DNA of 64,000 nucleotides. It comes from Azospirillum sp. 412522. GTDB lineage: Bacteria > Pseudomonadota > Alphaproteobacteria > Azospirillales > Azospirillaceae. Of this stretch, positions 18,844 through 29,202 are shown one piece after another. Location: contig NZ_RWIJ01000013.1 of NCBI RefSeq assembly GCF_019805165.1, positions 83,255 to 147,254 on the forward strand. The letters are read 5' to 3'. The position numbers were made by a program, and so were the translations under genes. Below the pieces are notes generated by a model. The model was not told the origin of the DNA. It ran no database searches and was given only the letters and a program-made list of their open reading frames with translations. Position 1 is the first letter of the stretch; the number at the start of each line of letters is the position of its first letter.

Positions 18844-19539
18844 TCAGGCCAGATGCGTGTGGAAGAACTCCACCGTCAGGCGGTTCGCCTCGTCGGCCGA
18901 GTCCCGGTCGTAATGCTCGCCACCCGGCCGGGCAAAGGCATGGTCCATGCCGGGATAGACCTTGGCGGTCACCCACTTGTTGTCCTTCACCCCGGCCACC
19001 AGAGCCTCGCGATTGTCCGGGCTGGAGAACTTGTCGTTCTCGGCGATGTGAAGAAGCAGCGGCGTGGCGATCTTGTCGGCCTCCCCCAGCAGCCCCTCCA
19101 ATCCAACGCCGTAATAGCCGACATTGGCCTCGGCATCGGACCGTGCCGCCATCATGAAGGCCAGCCGGCCACCCAGGCAGTAGCCGACGGTGCCGGCCTT
19201 GCCGGTACAGCCGTCCTGTCCACGCACCCAGGCCAGCGTCGCCTTCAGATCCTCGACGGCCTTGTCCTGATCCATGCCGTTCAACAGGGCGAAAGCCCGA
19301 TTCCACTCTTCCTGCGTCTTGTCGGTCAGTTGCACCCCGGGCTGCTGGCGCCAGAACAGGTCGGGGCACACCGCCAGGAAGCCCTGCGAAGCGTACCAGT
19401 CGCACTGTTCGCGCATCACCGCATTGACACCGAAGATTTCCTGGATCACCACCAATCCACCCGCAGGCGTTACCTTGGGCTTGGCGACATAGGCCGAAAA
19501 GCGGCCGCCGTCGACGGCATCGATTATCACCTCTGACAT
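18844..19539 (-). CDS. dienelactone hydrolase family protein
   Basis: Cytosolic alpha/beta hydrolase of 231 residues. The Cys-His-Asp triad of dienelactone hydrolase is visible: the nucleophile in GYCLGGRLA, the Asp in HIAENDKFS and the His in GMDHAFARPGG; the family Glu is in VIQEIFGV. It starts at ATG 19539 with GAGG upstream; an earlier in-frame ATG lies in a stretch that does not resemble the family. The classical reaction is hydrolysis of the lactone ring in chlorocatechol degradation, but isolated chromosomal copies such as this one, with no ring-cleavage genes nearby, usually have unknown substrates. Confidence 0.92.
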   Translation of the reverse strand: MSEVIIDAVDGGRFSAYVAKPKVTPAGGLVVIQEIFGVNAVMREQCDWYASQGFLAVCPDLFWRQQPGVQLTDKTQEEWNRAFALLNGMDQDKAVEDLKATLAWVRGQDGCTGKAGTVGYCLGGRLAFMMAARSDAEANVGYYGVGLEGLLGEADKIATPLLLHIAENDKFSSPDNREALVAGVKDNKWVTAKVYPGMDHAFARPGGEHYDRDSADEANRLTVEFFHTHLA

Positions 19540-19613
19540 GGCGTCCTCATCCTCCCATTGGCAAATCCGCCCCTGATATGGAGCGGACTTTCGCCCGGTC
19601 ACCCCGCCTTTCG

Positions 19614-21443
19614 TCAGAAACCGACGCTGACGCCGACAAAGCCGCCATAATCGCGGCGGTTTTCCTCGCCCAGCCGGGCGTTCAGGCCAACGGTGCCGGT
19701 CACCGATTCCGCCAGCTTGAAGGAGGCGCCGGCCGCGAGATCGACATAGCTACGGTCAGGCTTCGCCACCGCCACGTCATAGGCCAGCGTGGAGATGCTG
19801 CGGCTTTCCACCGTGATGTTGCGTTGATCGTCCTTGAATTCCCGGTTCAGCGTCACCTTGGCATAGGGCAGGACGCCGCCGAAATCATAGGATGCCTGAT
19901 AGCCGACGCTGCCGACCAGCGAGTTGCGGGTCTGCGAGCGGTAGGTGAAGCCGAACAGGCTGTTGTCCTCGCTGAAGCCCTCCACCTCGACATGCTGGTA
20001 GCGCAGGCCCAGGACAGGGCCGTGGCTCAGCCCGCCGGTCATGAATTCATACCCGCCCTCGGCGCCGATGGAGGCGTTGATGCCCTCGGTGTTGCCGCCG
20101 GTGGAATGGTCGGTGCCGTTGATGGTCACGCCACGGCGCAGGTCGTAATCGGTGAAGCCGATGGATCCGACACCGTTCACGAAGGCGCCGCCCAGGCGAT
20201 AGACGCCGTAGCCGCTCAACACATATTCCCGCTGCTTGTAGTCGCCGCCGGTAGAGAAGCTGCCTCGGTAATGCGACGCGGTGCCGGCCACGCCGAGCAG
20301 CAAATTCTCGGTGAAGCGCTTGTCGATGCCGATGCTGACCGACAACGGCGTGCCGCGCACCTCCGCCTGCCCGCCGGCACCGGGATCGCCGGTACGGTCG
20401 TTGGTCAGCCGACCGGCTCCGCCACTGATCCAGGCGCCGCTGGTGCCCGGCTTGCGGCTCCACAGGCTGGTCGTCGCCTGGGCCAGGATGGTGGCGGTCA
20501 GCCGGTCACGGGTATGGATCGGCGATTCGGCGAGCTGCGCCACGTTGCCGGGGGCGGTCAGTGCGTTCAGCACGAAGTCCGATACCGCACGATGCCCGGC
20601 CGTGGTCGGGTGGACGCCGTCGGCGAACAGGTAGCTCTGCGCCGCATTTGGCGTCACCAGCGAGGCGGAGGTGCAGAGCAGCGAACTGCTGGTGGTGCAG
20701 GCGGTGCCGGTCACGTTGGTGAAGCCGAAGGCCGCCGGGTTCGCCACCGCCGCCCGCAGCAGGGAATAGGTATCGATCGGAATGACCGACACGCCGGCAT
20801 TCGCCAACCCCAGCGTGACCAACTGGTTGTAGCCACTGACCAACTGCGTGATCTGCGCCGCCGCGGTGGCGCCCTGCGCCTGCCCGAAGGGCGTGGATCC
20901 GATGTCCGGCACCGTTGGCACCAGGATGGTGCGCGCGCCGGCCGCGCGCAGCCGCGCCACCTGCGTCACCAGATCGCCCGCCGCCTGGGTTACCGTCGCC
21001 TGGGCGGTCACCGGGTTGTTGAGCGCGGTGAAGATGTCGTTCGCCCCGCCCCAGACGGTATAGAGCGCGTTCGGGTCGGCCCTGCCGCCGGTGGAGGCGA
21101 GATAGCCGGAGATCTGCGTGGCGACGCTGGGCGCCAGCGCCGTCAGACCGGTCGCCGGGAATCCGACCGACGTGTTCACCCGTGCGCCACCGACCGCATA
21201 GTCGGTACCGCCGCGTGCCGCCGTGGTGGCGGAGGCACCAAGCGCCCCGGCGAGGTTTTCGGCCCACACCGGCCCCGGATTGGTGGTGAACTTGCCGCCG
21301 ACCGGAAGCAGCGACTGGAATGCGCCGCTGTCGCTCAGGCTGTCACCGAAGAAGATGGTCGAGGAGTAATCCGCCGCCATGGCCGGCGCTGCGGCGAGCA
21401 CAGTCAGACAGCTGGCGAGAGCGGCGATCCTGGCGCGTTTCAT
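19614..21443 (-). CDS. GDSL esterase autotransporter (EstA-like)
   Basis: Type V secreted outer-membrane esterase of 609 residues. The start at ATG 21443 has GGAAGG upstream and gives a signal peptide ending APAMAAD. The passenger is a GDSL hydrolase: block I FFGDSLSDSG with the nucleophilic Ser, block III GGAND, and block V DGVHPTTAGH with the catalytic Asp and His. From about residue 330 follows an autotransporter beta-barrel of alternating aromatic strands ending in the canonical C-terminal Phe (GGFVGVSVGF). Known relatives such as Pseudomonas EstA display esterase on the cell surface and affect motility and biofilm. It follows the pyrG terminator and therefore needs its own promoter. Confidence 0.93.
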   Translation of the reverse strand: MKRARIAALASCLTVLAAAPAMAADYSSTIFFGDSLSDSGAFQSLLPVGGKFTTNPGPVWAENLAGALGASATTAARGGTDYAVGGARVNTSVGFPATGLTALAPSVATQISGYLASTGGRADPNALYTVWGGANDIFTALNNPVTAQATVTQAAGDLVTQVARLRAAGARTILVPTVPDIGSTPFGQAQGATAAAQITQLVSGYNQLVTLGLANAGVSVIPIDTYSLLRAAVANPAAFGFTNVTGTACTTSSSLLCTSASLVTPNAAQSYLFADGVHPTTAGHRAVSDFVLNALTAPGNVAQLAESPIHTRDRLTATILAQATTSLWSRKPGTSGAWISGGAGRLTNDRTGDPGAGGQAEVRGTPLSVSIGIDKRFTENLLLGVAGTASHYRGSFSTGGDYKQREYVLSGYGVYRLGGAFVNGVGSIGFTDYDLRRGVTINGTDHSTGGNTEGINASIGAEGGYEFMTGGLSHGPVLGLRYQHVEVEGFSEDNSLFGFTYRSQTRNSLVGSVGYQASYDFGGVLPYAKVTLNREFKDDQRNITVESRSISTLAYDVAVAKPDRSYVDLAAGASFKLAESVTGTVGLNARLGEENRRDYGGFVGVSVGF

Positions 21444-21553
21444 AGTCCTTCCCCAATCCGATTGTTTGGTTGTGCGATTTTCAGAGGATCGTCGCACGAG
21501 GTTGTCGGATGCGCAAGGAATGTGACGTATTGGGAAGGCAAACAATATGAAAA

Positions 21554-21579
21554 CGCCCCGCCTTTTCAGGGCGGGGCGC
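21554..21579 (-). terminator. intrinsic terminator of pyrG
   Basis: On the minus strand a perfect stem (GGCGGGGCG with its complement) is followed by TTTT, 33 bases after the pyrG stop codon. Confidence 0.85.
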
Positions 21580-21611
21580 AATCCGGCTCCGAAGCGTTTC
21601 CTATGGAAACG

Positions 21612-23321
<1,710 letters not shown>

Positions 23322-23384
23322 TCAACGTCCCCCGAAGGGCCGCCGCCGAAACGTCGCGTCGCGGTCATCGGCCCTCAAAAGAAA

Positions 23385-23409
23385 GAGGCGGCTTCGGGGA
23401 GGCCGCCTC
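23385..23409 (-). terminator. intrinsic terminator of secG
   Basis: GAGGCGGC and GCCGCCTC form a perfect 8-bp stem; on the minus strand a T-rich tract (TTTCTTTT) follows it. Confidence 0.85.
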
Positions 23410-23447
23410 GCTGTCCGCTTCGTACCCGTGCGCTGGGAGCTGTCCCG

Positions 23448-23771
23448 TTACTGGGACACCGGCGGAGCGGGTTGGGCCGGAGCGGCCGGCTGAGCCGGAG
23501 CCACCGGAGACGCCGGCAGCGTGTCGATGATCGACGTCGGCCGCGAATGGCCGCCGGCCATGATCGCCAGCACGATGCTGGTGGCGAAGAAGCAACCCGC
23601 CAGGATGCCGGTGGTCCGCGTCAGCAGATTGGCGGTGCCCCGGGTGCTCATCATGCCACCCATGGTACCGCCGCCGATGCCGAGTCCGCCGCCTTCCGAC
23701 CGCTGGATCAGGATCACACCGACCAGCCCGACGGCGATCAGCAGGTGAATGACCAGAATCACCGATTCCAT
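23448..23771 (-). CDS. secG: preprotein translocase subunit SecG
   Basis: Small inner-membrane subunit of the SecYEG channel, 107 residues. It has two hydrophobic helices (VILVIHLLIAVGLVGVILI and ILAGCFFATSIVLAIMAG) separated by the typical Gly/Ser-rich loop with the family signature IQRSEGGGLGIGGG. The C-terminal tail is Ala/Pro/Gln repeats, as usual in alphaproteobacteria. The start at ATG 23771 is backed by a GGGGTGAG ribosome-binding site. It lies between tpiA and pyrG, a gene order conserved in this class. Confidence 0.95.
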   Translation of the reverse strand: MESVILVIHLLIAVGLVGVILIQRSEGGGLGIGGGTMGGMMSTRGTANLLTRTTGILAGCFFATSIVLAIMAGGHSRPTSIIDTLPASPVAPAQPAAPAQPAPPVSQ

Positions 23772-23807
23772 GCGATGCTCACCCCACACCATCCCAAAAA
23801 TCGAATA

Positions 23808-23843
23808 GCGCGCCACAGGCCGTCTCATGGGCCCGTGGCGCGC
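23808..23843 (-). terminator. intrinsic terminator between tpiA and secG
   Basis: GCGCGCCAC and GTGGCGCGC, extended by further inner pairs, form a long stem. On the minus strand a T-rich run ending ATTTTT follows, just before the secG start. Confidence 0.75.
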
Positions 23844-23937
23844 GCCCATTGTTTGTACCGCGCCATCACGCGATATGCCAGCGCCAAAATACCCACGCCA
23901 TATCCATTGGCGGCATGGCTGACACCAGCATGGCGTA

Positions 23938-24693
23938 TCAGCGGCAGGCGGTAGCGATGGCCCAGAAATCGTCTGCCTTCAACGCCGCGCCGCCGACCAG
24001 CGCGCCATCGACATTCTCCACCGCCATCAGCTCCGCCGCGTTGTTCGGCTTGACAGAACCGCCATAGAGGATGCGGACCTTGGCGGGTTCGGTGATCTTG
24101 CCATCCAGTTCGGCCCGGATATGGGCATGCATCGCCTTCACGTCGTCCGGCGTCGCGGTCTTGCCGGTGCCGATGGCCCAGACCGGCTCATAGGCGATGA
24201 CGGTGTTCTCCGGCGTCGCGCCGGCAGGGATGGAACCGGCGAGTTGCCCCGAAACCACGGCATTGGCCTGGCCCGCATCGCGCTGCGCCTCGGTCTCGCC
24301 GACGCAGATAATGGCGACCAGACCTTCCTTGAGCGCGGCGGCAGCCTTGGCGTTGACGACGGCATCGCTCTCGCCATGGTCGGCGCGGCGCTCCGAATGG
24401 CCAAGGATGACGAAGCGGCAGCCCGCATCCTTCAGCATGGTCGGAGCGACATCGCCGGTATGGGCGCCGGAGGTCTTGGGCGCGCAATCCTGGCCGCCCA
24501 GCGCCAGCGGGCTGTCGGCGATCGCCTCGCCCACCGGGAACAGCAGCGGGAAGGGCGGGCAGACCAGCATGTCGAAGGCGACCGGTCCGGCGCCTTTCAG
24601 CCGTCCGGCAAGGTCGGAGGCGAGATCCAGCCCATCGGCCTTCAACCCGTTCATCTTCCAGTTTCCGGCGATCAGCTTCCGGTTCGCGGTCAT
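23938..24693 (-). CDS. tpiA: triosephosphate isomerase
   Basis: Interconverts dihydroxyacetone phosphate and glyceraldehyde 3-phosphate; cytosolic TIM-barrel dimer. At 251 residues it is full length. The substrate-binding Lys is in AGNWKMN, the electrophilic His in ILGHSERR near residue 97, and the catalytic Glu with flexible loop 6 in [11 protein letters not shown] near 168. ILYGGSVKP binds phosphate. An AAGGAAA ribosome-binding site precedes the ATG. It is divergent from mbfA across 257 bases that hold no recognisable gene. Confidence 0.98.
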   Translation of the reverse strand: MTANRKLIAGNWKMNGLKADGLDLASDLAGRLKGAGPVAFDMLVCPPFPLLFPVGEAIADSPLALGGQDCAPKTSGAHTGDVAPTMLKDAGCRFVILGHSERRADHGESDAVVNAKAAAALKEGLVAIICVGETEAQRDAGQANAVVSGQLAGSIPAGATPENTVIAYEPVWAIGTGKTATPDDVKAMHAHIRAELDGKITEPAKVRILYGGSVKPNNAAELMAVENVDGALVGGAALKADDFWAIATACR

Positions 24694-24950
24694 GGTCGTT
24701 TCCTTCTTGTCTCGGCTTTATATGGGAACTTGCGGAACGTTCTTTGCCTCTCGTGACCAATGCCCATAGCAAGCCCGACAGGGAAATTCTACTCACCCGA
24801 CCGGCGCATCGGCCGCCGACCGCCATAAGAGACATCTTGAAGCAGCCCCGAGGCGGAGGCCCATCAGACGAAGTGCCATGTTGCGGACGCCCCTATCCGG
24901 AATAGCATCATTCGCATCGCACCATCTTGCCGCGACAAAGGCCTGACCCC

Positions 24951-25907
24951 ATGAAGAACTTCTCGGACCTGACGGAAAAGGAGCTGCTGGCGCTCGCCAT
25001 CGCGCTGGAGGAGGAGGACAGCCGCATCTATGACGAGTTCGCCCATGCCCTTTCCGACAATTACCCCGACACGGCCAAGCTGTTTCGCGCCATGGCGTCG
25101 GAGGAAAACGGACACCGGCACCGGTTGCTCGAACTGTTCCGCGGACGCTTCGGCGACCATATCCCGCTGATCCGCCGCCAGGACGTGAAGGGCTTCGTGG
25201 AGCGCAAGCCGGTATGGCTGACCCGCCCGCTGGGACTCGACACGGTGCGCCGGCAGGCCGAATTGATGGAGGCGGAGACCAAGCGCTTCTATACCCGCGC
25301 CGCCGAGCGGTCGCAGGATGCCGCCATCCGTCAGCTTCTGGGCGATCTGGCCGAAGAGGAGCGGCGGCACGAGGTCAAGGCCGAACGGCTGGAGGCGAGA
25401 TACGTCTCGCCAAAGGTGCGGGAGCAGGAGCACGAATCTGAACGCAGACTGTTCCTCCTGCAGATCGTTCAGCCGGGTCTGGCCGGGCTGATGGACGGGT
25501 CGGTGTCCACCCTGGCCCCGCTGTTCGCCGCCGCCTTCGCCACCCAGGACAGCCATGAGACCTTCCTGGTCGGTCTGGCCGCCTCCATCGGCGCCGGCAT
25601 CTCCATGGGTTTCGCCGAGGCGCTGTCCGACAACGGCTCGCTGACCGGGCGCGGCAGCCCTTGGTTGCGCGGACTGGTCTGCGGCGCGATGACCACGCTG
25701 GGCGGGTTGGGCCATGCCCTGCCCTATCTGATCCCACATTTCTGGACGGCGACCGCCGTCGCCATCGCCGTGGTCGCGGTGGAACTGGCCGTCATCGCCT
25801 GGATCCGCAACCGCTACATGGACACGCCGCTGCTGTCGGCGGCCTTCCAGGTTGTTGTCGGCGGCCTGCTGGTTTTCGGTACCGGCATCCTGATCGGCAG
25901 CGCCTGA
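24951..25907 (+). CDS. mbfA: MbfA-like membrane-bound ferritin, iron exporter
   Basis: A 318-residue fusion of a cytosolic ferritin-like diiron domain with a membrane VIT1/CCC1-type transport domain. The ferritin part (1-150) supplies metal ligands in ALEEEDSRIYDEF, ASEENGHRHRLLELF and ETKRFYTRA, then EEERRHEVKAE. The membrane part (about 170-318) contains GLMDGSVSTLAPLFAAAFA and ASIGAGISMGFAEALSDNG, with about five hydrophobic segments. Characterised rhizobial MbfA proteins export iron and protect against iron and peroxide stress, under repression by Irr. The start is ATG 24951; an earlier in-frame ATG at 24927 is possible. I did not see a clear Irr box upstream. Confidence 0.93.
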   Translation: MKNFSDLTEKELLALAIALEEEDSRIYDEFAHALSDNYPDTAKLFRAMASEENGHRHRLLELFRGRFGDHIPLIRRQDVKGFVERKPVWLTRPLGLDTVRRQAELMEAETKRFYTRAAERSQDAAIRQLLGDLAEEERRHEVKAERLEARYVSPKVREQEHESERRLFLLQIVQPGLAGLMDGSVSTLAPLFAAAFATQDSHETFLVGLAASIGAGISMGFAEALSDNGSLTGRGSPWLRGLVCGAMTTLGGLGHALPYLIPHFWTATAVAIAVVAVELAVIAWIRNRYMDTPLLSAAFQVVVGGLLVFGTGILIGSA

Positions 25908-25964
25908 ACGGCCGAGGAAAAGCCGCTTGCCGGAATGAGCTTGTTCTTGTAACCGGGCGCGCGA

Positions 25965-25994
25965 TTGTTTATGTCTGGGTTGCTGTCCTAATTA
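25965..25994 (+). promoter_or_regulatory. possible promoter of the MarR-family gene
   Basis: TTGTTT (25965-25970), 18 bases, TAATTA (25989-25994), 27 bases before the ATG. The -10 lies in an 8-base palindrome CTAATTAG, which could be an autoregulatory operator. Confidence 0.4.
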
Positions 25995-26020
25995 GAACAA
26001 ATCGAACCAACCGCGTCGCC

Positions 26021-26533
26021 ATGGCTGACCTCAAAGCGGGCGTGAACCAGCTCTTTCTCCGCGAGGAGGAACTCCGCACCGGGATGGAGCTGCTTTTCTA
26101 CGCCTATCGCGAATTCACCGCAGAACCGGATGAAATTCTGGCGGAGATCGGCTTCGGCCGTGCGCATCACCGCGTGATCTATTTCGTCGGCCGCTATCCC
26201 AGGATCACGGTTTCGGAACTGCTTGCGATCCTGAAGATCACCAAGCAGAGCCTGTCGCGCGTGCTAGGCGAACTGGTGCGACAGGGCTTCATCGACCAGC
26301 AGACCGGCGCCCGCGACCGGCGTCAACGGCTGCTGGAGTTGACGGAAAAAGGTGTGGAGCTGGAACGTCAACTGTCGGAGACCCAACGTCAGCGCATCGC
26401 CCGTGCCTATCGCATGGCAGGGGCCGAGGCGGTGGAGGGATTCCGCAAGGTGATGATGGGCATGCTGGACGAGGAGGACCGGGCGAAGTTCGCGCCGCCC
26501 GTTCCTCCTGCCCGTCTTGCGGTGAAACGCTGA
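26021..26533 (+). CDS. MarR-family transcriptional regulator, PetP-like
   Basis: A 170-residue winged-helix regulator. The DNA-binding part runs from RAHHRVIYFVGRYPRITVSEL through LKITKQSLSRVLGELVRQGFI (recognition helix) to the wing GARDRRQRLLELTEKG. The start was set at ATG 26021, where family similarity begins. The AHHRVIYF and LKITKQSLSRVL segments look like PetP. In Rhodobacter PetP is encoded next to the response regulator PetR, and here an OmpR-class regulator lies 440 bases downstream, so the pair may be petP/petR. That assignment rests on remembered family features and gene order. Its ligand and targets are unknown. Confidence 0.85.
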   Translation: MADLKAGVNQLFLREEELRTGMELLFYAYREFTAEPDEILAEIGFGRAHHRVIYFVGRYPRITVSELLAILKITKQSLSRVLGELVRQGFIDQQTGARDRRQRLLELTEKGVELERQLSETQRQRIARAYRMAGAEAVEGFRKVMMGMLDEEDRAKFAPPVPPARLAVKR

Positions 26534-26539
26534 ACCCGG

Positions 26540-26806
26540 TCAGCCGACCTTCGTCGATTCGGTAGCTGCCGCTGGGGCAGCGGAACTGGTGTCGGCCGGA
26601 CCGGTGCCGGCCGGCTTCTCCGCGGCCGTCTTCACGTCGTTGGGATTGCGGCGGCGGAAGCCGCCCTTGCGGTACACCACGTTTTCGGAAGCGCCTGGTG
26701 GGCATTGGACGATGTTCCCGCCCTTGGCCAGGAAGGCGCGGGTCATGTCGGCGAGGTCTTGGGCGTCCAGGTCCCGGGAGTCATTGGACCTGTGGTGGTC
26801 GGCCAT
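26540..26806 (-). CDS. hypothetical protein
   Basis: An 88-residue soluble protein starting MADHHRSNDSRDLDAQD, with AGGAG ten bases upstream of the ATG. The conserved-looking core is MTRAFLAKGGNIVQCPPGAS (residues 21-40), followed by ENVVYRKGGFRRRN; the C-terminal third is Ala/Thr/Pro-rich and probably disordered. I do not recognise the family. It lies antisense to the direction of its neighbours, between the MarR and OmpR-type regulator genes, converging on the former and diverging from the latter. Confidence 0.65.
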   Translation of the reverse strand: MADHHRSNDSRDLDAQDLADMTRAFLAKGGNIVQCPPGASENVVYRKGGFRRRNPNDVKTAAEKPAGTGPADTSSAAPAAATESTKVG

Positions 26807-26961
26807 CGTGATCGCTCCTGTGTCTCTCGGCCCTCGAAGAGGACATACAGACAGTAACACGGAATGCGGCCGAAACGGCCAAGCGCTTACACGACTGCCC
26901 GCCATGCATACCCAAGATATGTCCCGCATGGCACCTCTATGTCGATTGCGGGGAGGCGCGT

Positions 26962-26967
26962 TATAGT
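26962..26967 (+). promoter_or_regulatory. possible -10 element placed for a leaderless mRNA
   Basis: TATAGT ends six bases before the ATG of the response-regulator gene, which would put transcription start at the start codon. The only Shine-Dalgarno-like sequence (GGGGAGG, 26950-26956) is too far upstream. No convincing -35 was seen. Confidence 0.3.
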
Positions 26968-26973
26968 CCCATC

Positions 26974-27675
26974 ATGACCGAAGATCAGCCCCACATCCTG
27001 GTCGTCGACGACGACACCCGCCTGCGCGAGCTTCTGCGCAAATATCTCGCCAGCAACGGCTTTCTGGTCAGCACGGCGCGCGATGCCGCCGACGCGCGGG
27101 CCCAGTTGGGCGGATTGGCTTTCGATCTGCTGGTGCTCGACATCATGATGCCGGGCGAATCGGGACTGTCGCTGACCGAATCGCTGCGGCGGGAACGCGA
27201 TCTGCCGATCCTGCTGCTGACCGCCCGCGACGAGCCGGACGACCGCATCGCCGGGCTGGAGGCCGGAGCCGACGATTATCTCGCCAAGCCCTTCAACCCA
27301 CGCGAGCTTCTGCTGCGCATCAACTCCATCCTGCGCCGGCAGGCGGCACGCCCGCCCGAACCGCCCGCCCCGCCCGCGGCGCCGGTGAGGCTCGGCCCCC
27401 TCACCTATCTGCCCGACCGGGACGAGTTGCGTCAGGGCGACGAGGTGATCCGCCTGACCACGGCGGAAGCCAGCCTTTTGCGCATCCTCGCCACCTCCCC
27501 CGGCATGACCTTCACGCGCGACGAGCTGACGGAGCGCAGCAAGGTCGCCGGCAATGCCCGCACGGTCGATGTCCAGGTTACCCGCCTGCGCCGCAAGATC
27601 GAGGCCGACCCGCGCGAGCCGCGCTACCTCCACACCGTCCGTGGCGAGGGCTATGTGCTGAGGCCCGATCCATGA
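26974..27675 (+). CDS. OmpR-class response regulator, PetR-like
   Basis: DNA-binding response regulator of 233 residues. The receiver is complete: acidic pair ILVVDDDTR, phospho-acceptor Asp in LLVLDIMMPGESG near residue 56, Thr in ILLLTARD, and Lys in YLAKPFNPREL. After a Pro-rich linker (RPPEPPAPPAAP) comes a winged-helix trans_reg_C domain with LTTAEASLLRIL, RTVDVQVTRLRRKIE and the ending YLHTVRGEGYVL. The stop overlaps the start of the sensor kinase (ATGA), showing coupled translation of a two-component pair. Confidence 0.95.
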   Translation: MTEDQPHILVVDDDTRLRELLRKYLASNGFLVSTARDAADARAQLGGLAFDLLVLDIMMPGESGLSLTESLRRERDLPILLLTARDEPDDRIAGLEAGADDYLAKPFNPRELLLRINSILRRQAARPPEPPAPPAAPVRLGPLTYLPDRDELRQGDEVIRLTTAEASLLRILATSPGMTFTRDELTERSKVAGNARTVDVQVTRLRRKIEADPREPRYLHTVRGEGYVLRPDP

Positions 27676-29072
27676 CGGTGAGCGGACAGGCGGGAGCGGA
27701 TAGCGGAGCAGCCGGTAGGGCGGTGGCGCGGCGGGCCGAAAGGCGGCGGCGGACGCCGTTGCTGAAACGGTTCCTGCCGCGCACCCTGTTCGGACGGTCT
27801 CTGCTGATCATCGTCACGCCCGTGATCCTGGCCCAGGCGGTGGCGACCTGGATCTTCTACGACCGCCATTGGGATACGGTGACGAATCGGCTGGCCTATG
27901 GGGTTGCCGGCGACATCGCCACCGTCATCGCCGTGCTGGAACACGATCCGACGCCGGAGGGGCGCGACTGGACGCTAGCCACCGCCGCCCGCACCACCGA
28001 TCTCATTGTCACCCTGGAACCTGGCCAAGTCCTGCCGGAGCAGCGCCGCCAATTGAGCGGCCTGCTGGAGCGCACCCTGGGAAAGGCGCTGGACGACCGG
28101 GTTGGCCGCCCCTTCACCATCAATACCCGCGTCGCCCATGAATGGTACGAGATCCGGGTGCAGATGGCCGACGGGGTGCTGTCGGTGATGTCGCCGGAGC
28201 GCCGGTTGTTCACCCCGACCAGCTACATCTTCATCCTGTGGATGGTCGGATCGGCCATCGTGCTGTTCGCCGTCGCCATCCTGTTCATGCGCAACCAGAT
28301 CAGACCGATCAAGCGGCTGGCGGTCGCCGCCGACGCGCTGGGCAAGGGCCGCGACGTGTCCAACTTCAAGATGGAGGGAGCGACGGAGGTGCGGCAGGCG
28401 GCCTCCGCCTTCCTGCTGATGCGCGAACGCATCCAGCGGCAGATCAACCAGCGCACGGAGATGCTGGCCGGCGTCAGCCACGACCTGCGCACGCCGCTGA
28501 CCCGGATGAAGCTGGCCCTCGACATGATCGTGGATGCCGACCTCGATCCCGAGGTGGAGGAGTTGAAGGCCGATGTCGCCGAGATGGAGGAGATGATCGA
28601 GGGGTATCTCGCCTTCGCCCGCGGCGAGGGAACGGAGGCGGTGCAGCCGACCGACCTGACGCGCCTGCTGAACGAGGTTGCCGCCGGCGCCCGGCGCGAG
28701 GGAACCGAGGTGACGCTGACCGCTCCCGAGGGGCTGACCCTGCCGCTGCGCCCGAATGCGGTGCGCCGCTGCATCGCCAACCTGCTGGTCAATGCCGGCC
28801 GCCATGCCGGCACCGCCTGGGTGAAGGCCGAACGCGAGGGCAGCACCATCGAGATCACGGTGGACGACGACGGACCCGGCATCCCGGCCTATCTGCGCGA
28901 CGACGTGTTCAAGCCCTTCTTCCGTGTCGACAGCAGCCGCAATCTCGACACCGGCGGTTCGGGCCTCGGGCTGACCATCGCGCGGGACGTGGCCCGCAGC
29001 CACGGCGGCGACATCACCCTGGACGACAGCCCCTATGGCGGCCTGCGCGCGGTGATCCGGCTGCCGGTTTGA
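27672..29072 (+). CDS. membrane sensor histidine kinase (EnvZ-like)
   Basis: Partner of the preceding regulator, 466 residues. A basic N-terminus precedes the first membrane helix (SLLIIVTPVILAQAVATWIF). A periplasmic domain of about 140 residues follows, then the second helix (FILWMVGSAIVLFAVAILF), a HAMP region and the HisKA domain with the phospho-acceptor in AGVSHDLRTPLTR near residue 275. The ATPase has N-box NLLVNAGRHA, G1 DDDGPGIPA, F-box FKPFFRVD and G2 GGSGLGLTIARD. The SHDLRTPLTR H-box and overall layout are EnvZ-like. The signal is unknown. A hairpin with a T-run on the minus strand lies between it and the convergent regulator. Confidence 0.95.
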   Translation: MTVSGQAGADSGAAGRAVARRAERRRRTPLLKRFLPRTLFGRSLLIIVTPVILAQAVATWIFYDRHWDTVTNRLAYGVAGDIATVIAVLEHDPTPEGRDWTLATAARTTDLIVTLEPGQVLPEQRRQLSGLLERTLGKALDDRVGRPFTINTRVAHEWYEIRVQMADGVLSVMSPERRLFTPTSYIFILWMVGSAIVLFAVAILFMRNQIRPIKRLAVAADALGKGRDVSNFKMEGATEVRQAASAFLLMRERIQRQINQRTEMLAGVSHDLRTPLTRMKLALDMIVDADLDPEVEELKADVAEMEEMIEGYLAFARGEGTEAVQPTDLTRLLNEVAAGARREGTEVTLTAPEGLTLPLRPNAVRRCIANLLVNAGRHAGTAWVKAEREGSTIEITVDDDGPGIPAYLRDDVFKPFFRVDSSRNLDTGGSGLGLTIARDVARSHGGDITLDDSPYGGLRAVIRLPV

Positions 29073-29084
29073 TCCCATGAAAAA

Positions 29085-29105
29085 GCCCGCCTTCGTCAGG
29101 CGGGC
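29085..29105 (-). terminator. intrinsic terminator of the NarL-class regulator gene
   Basis: GCCCGCC and GGCGGGC form a perfect 7-bp stem; on the minus strand TTTTT follows. It probably also acts on the convergent kinase operon. Confidence 0.8.
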
Positions 29106-29202
29106 AATTCATGTCATGCAACGATTGCCTCCTCCCCTCCCTTGCGAGCGGCGAAGCCGTCCGCAAGGGAAGACGGGATGGGAGCAATGGACAGTCGGAT
29201 CG

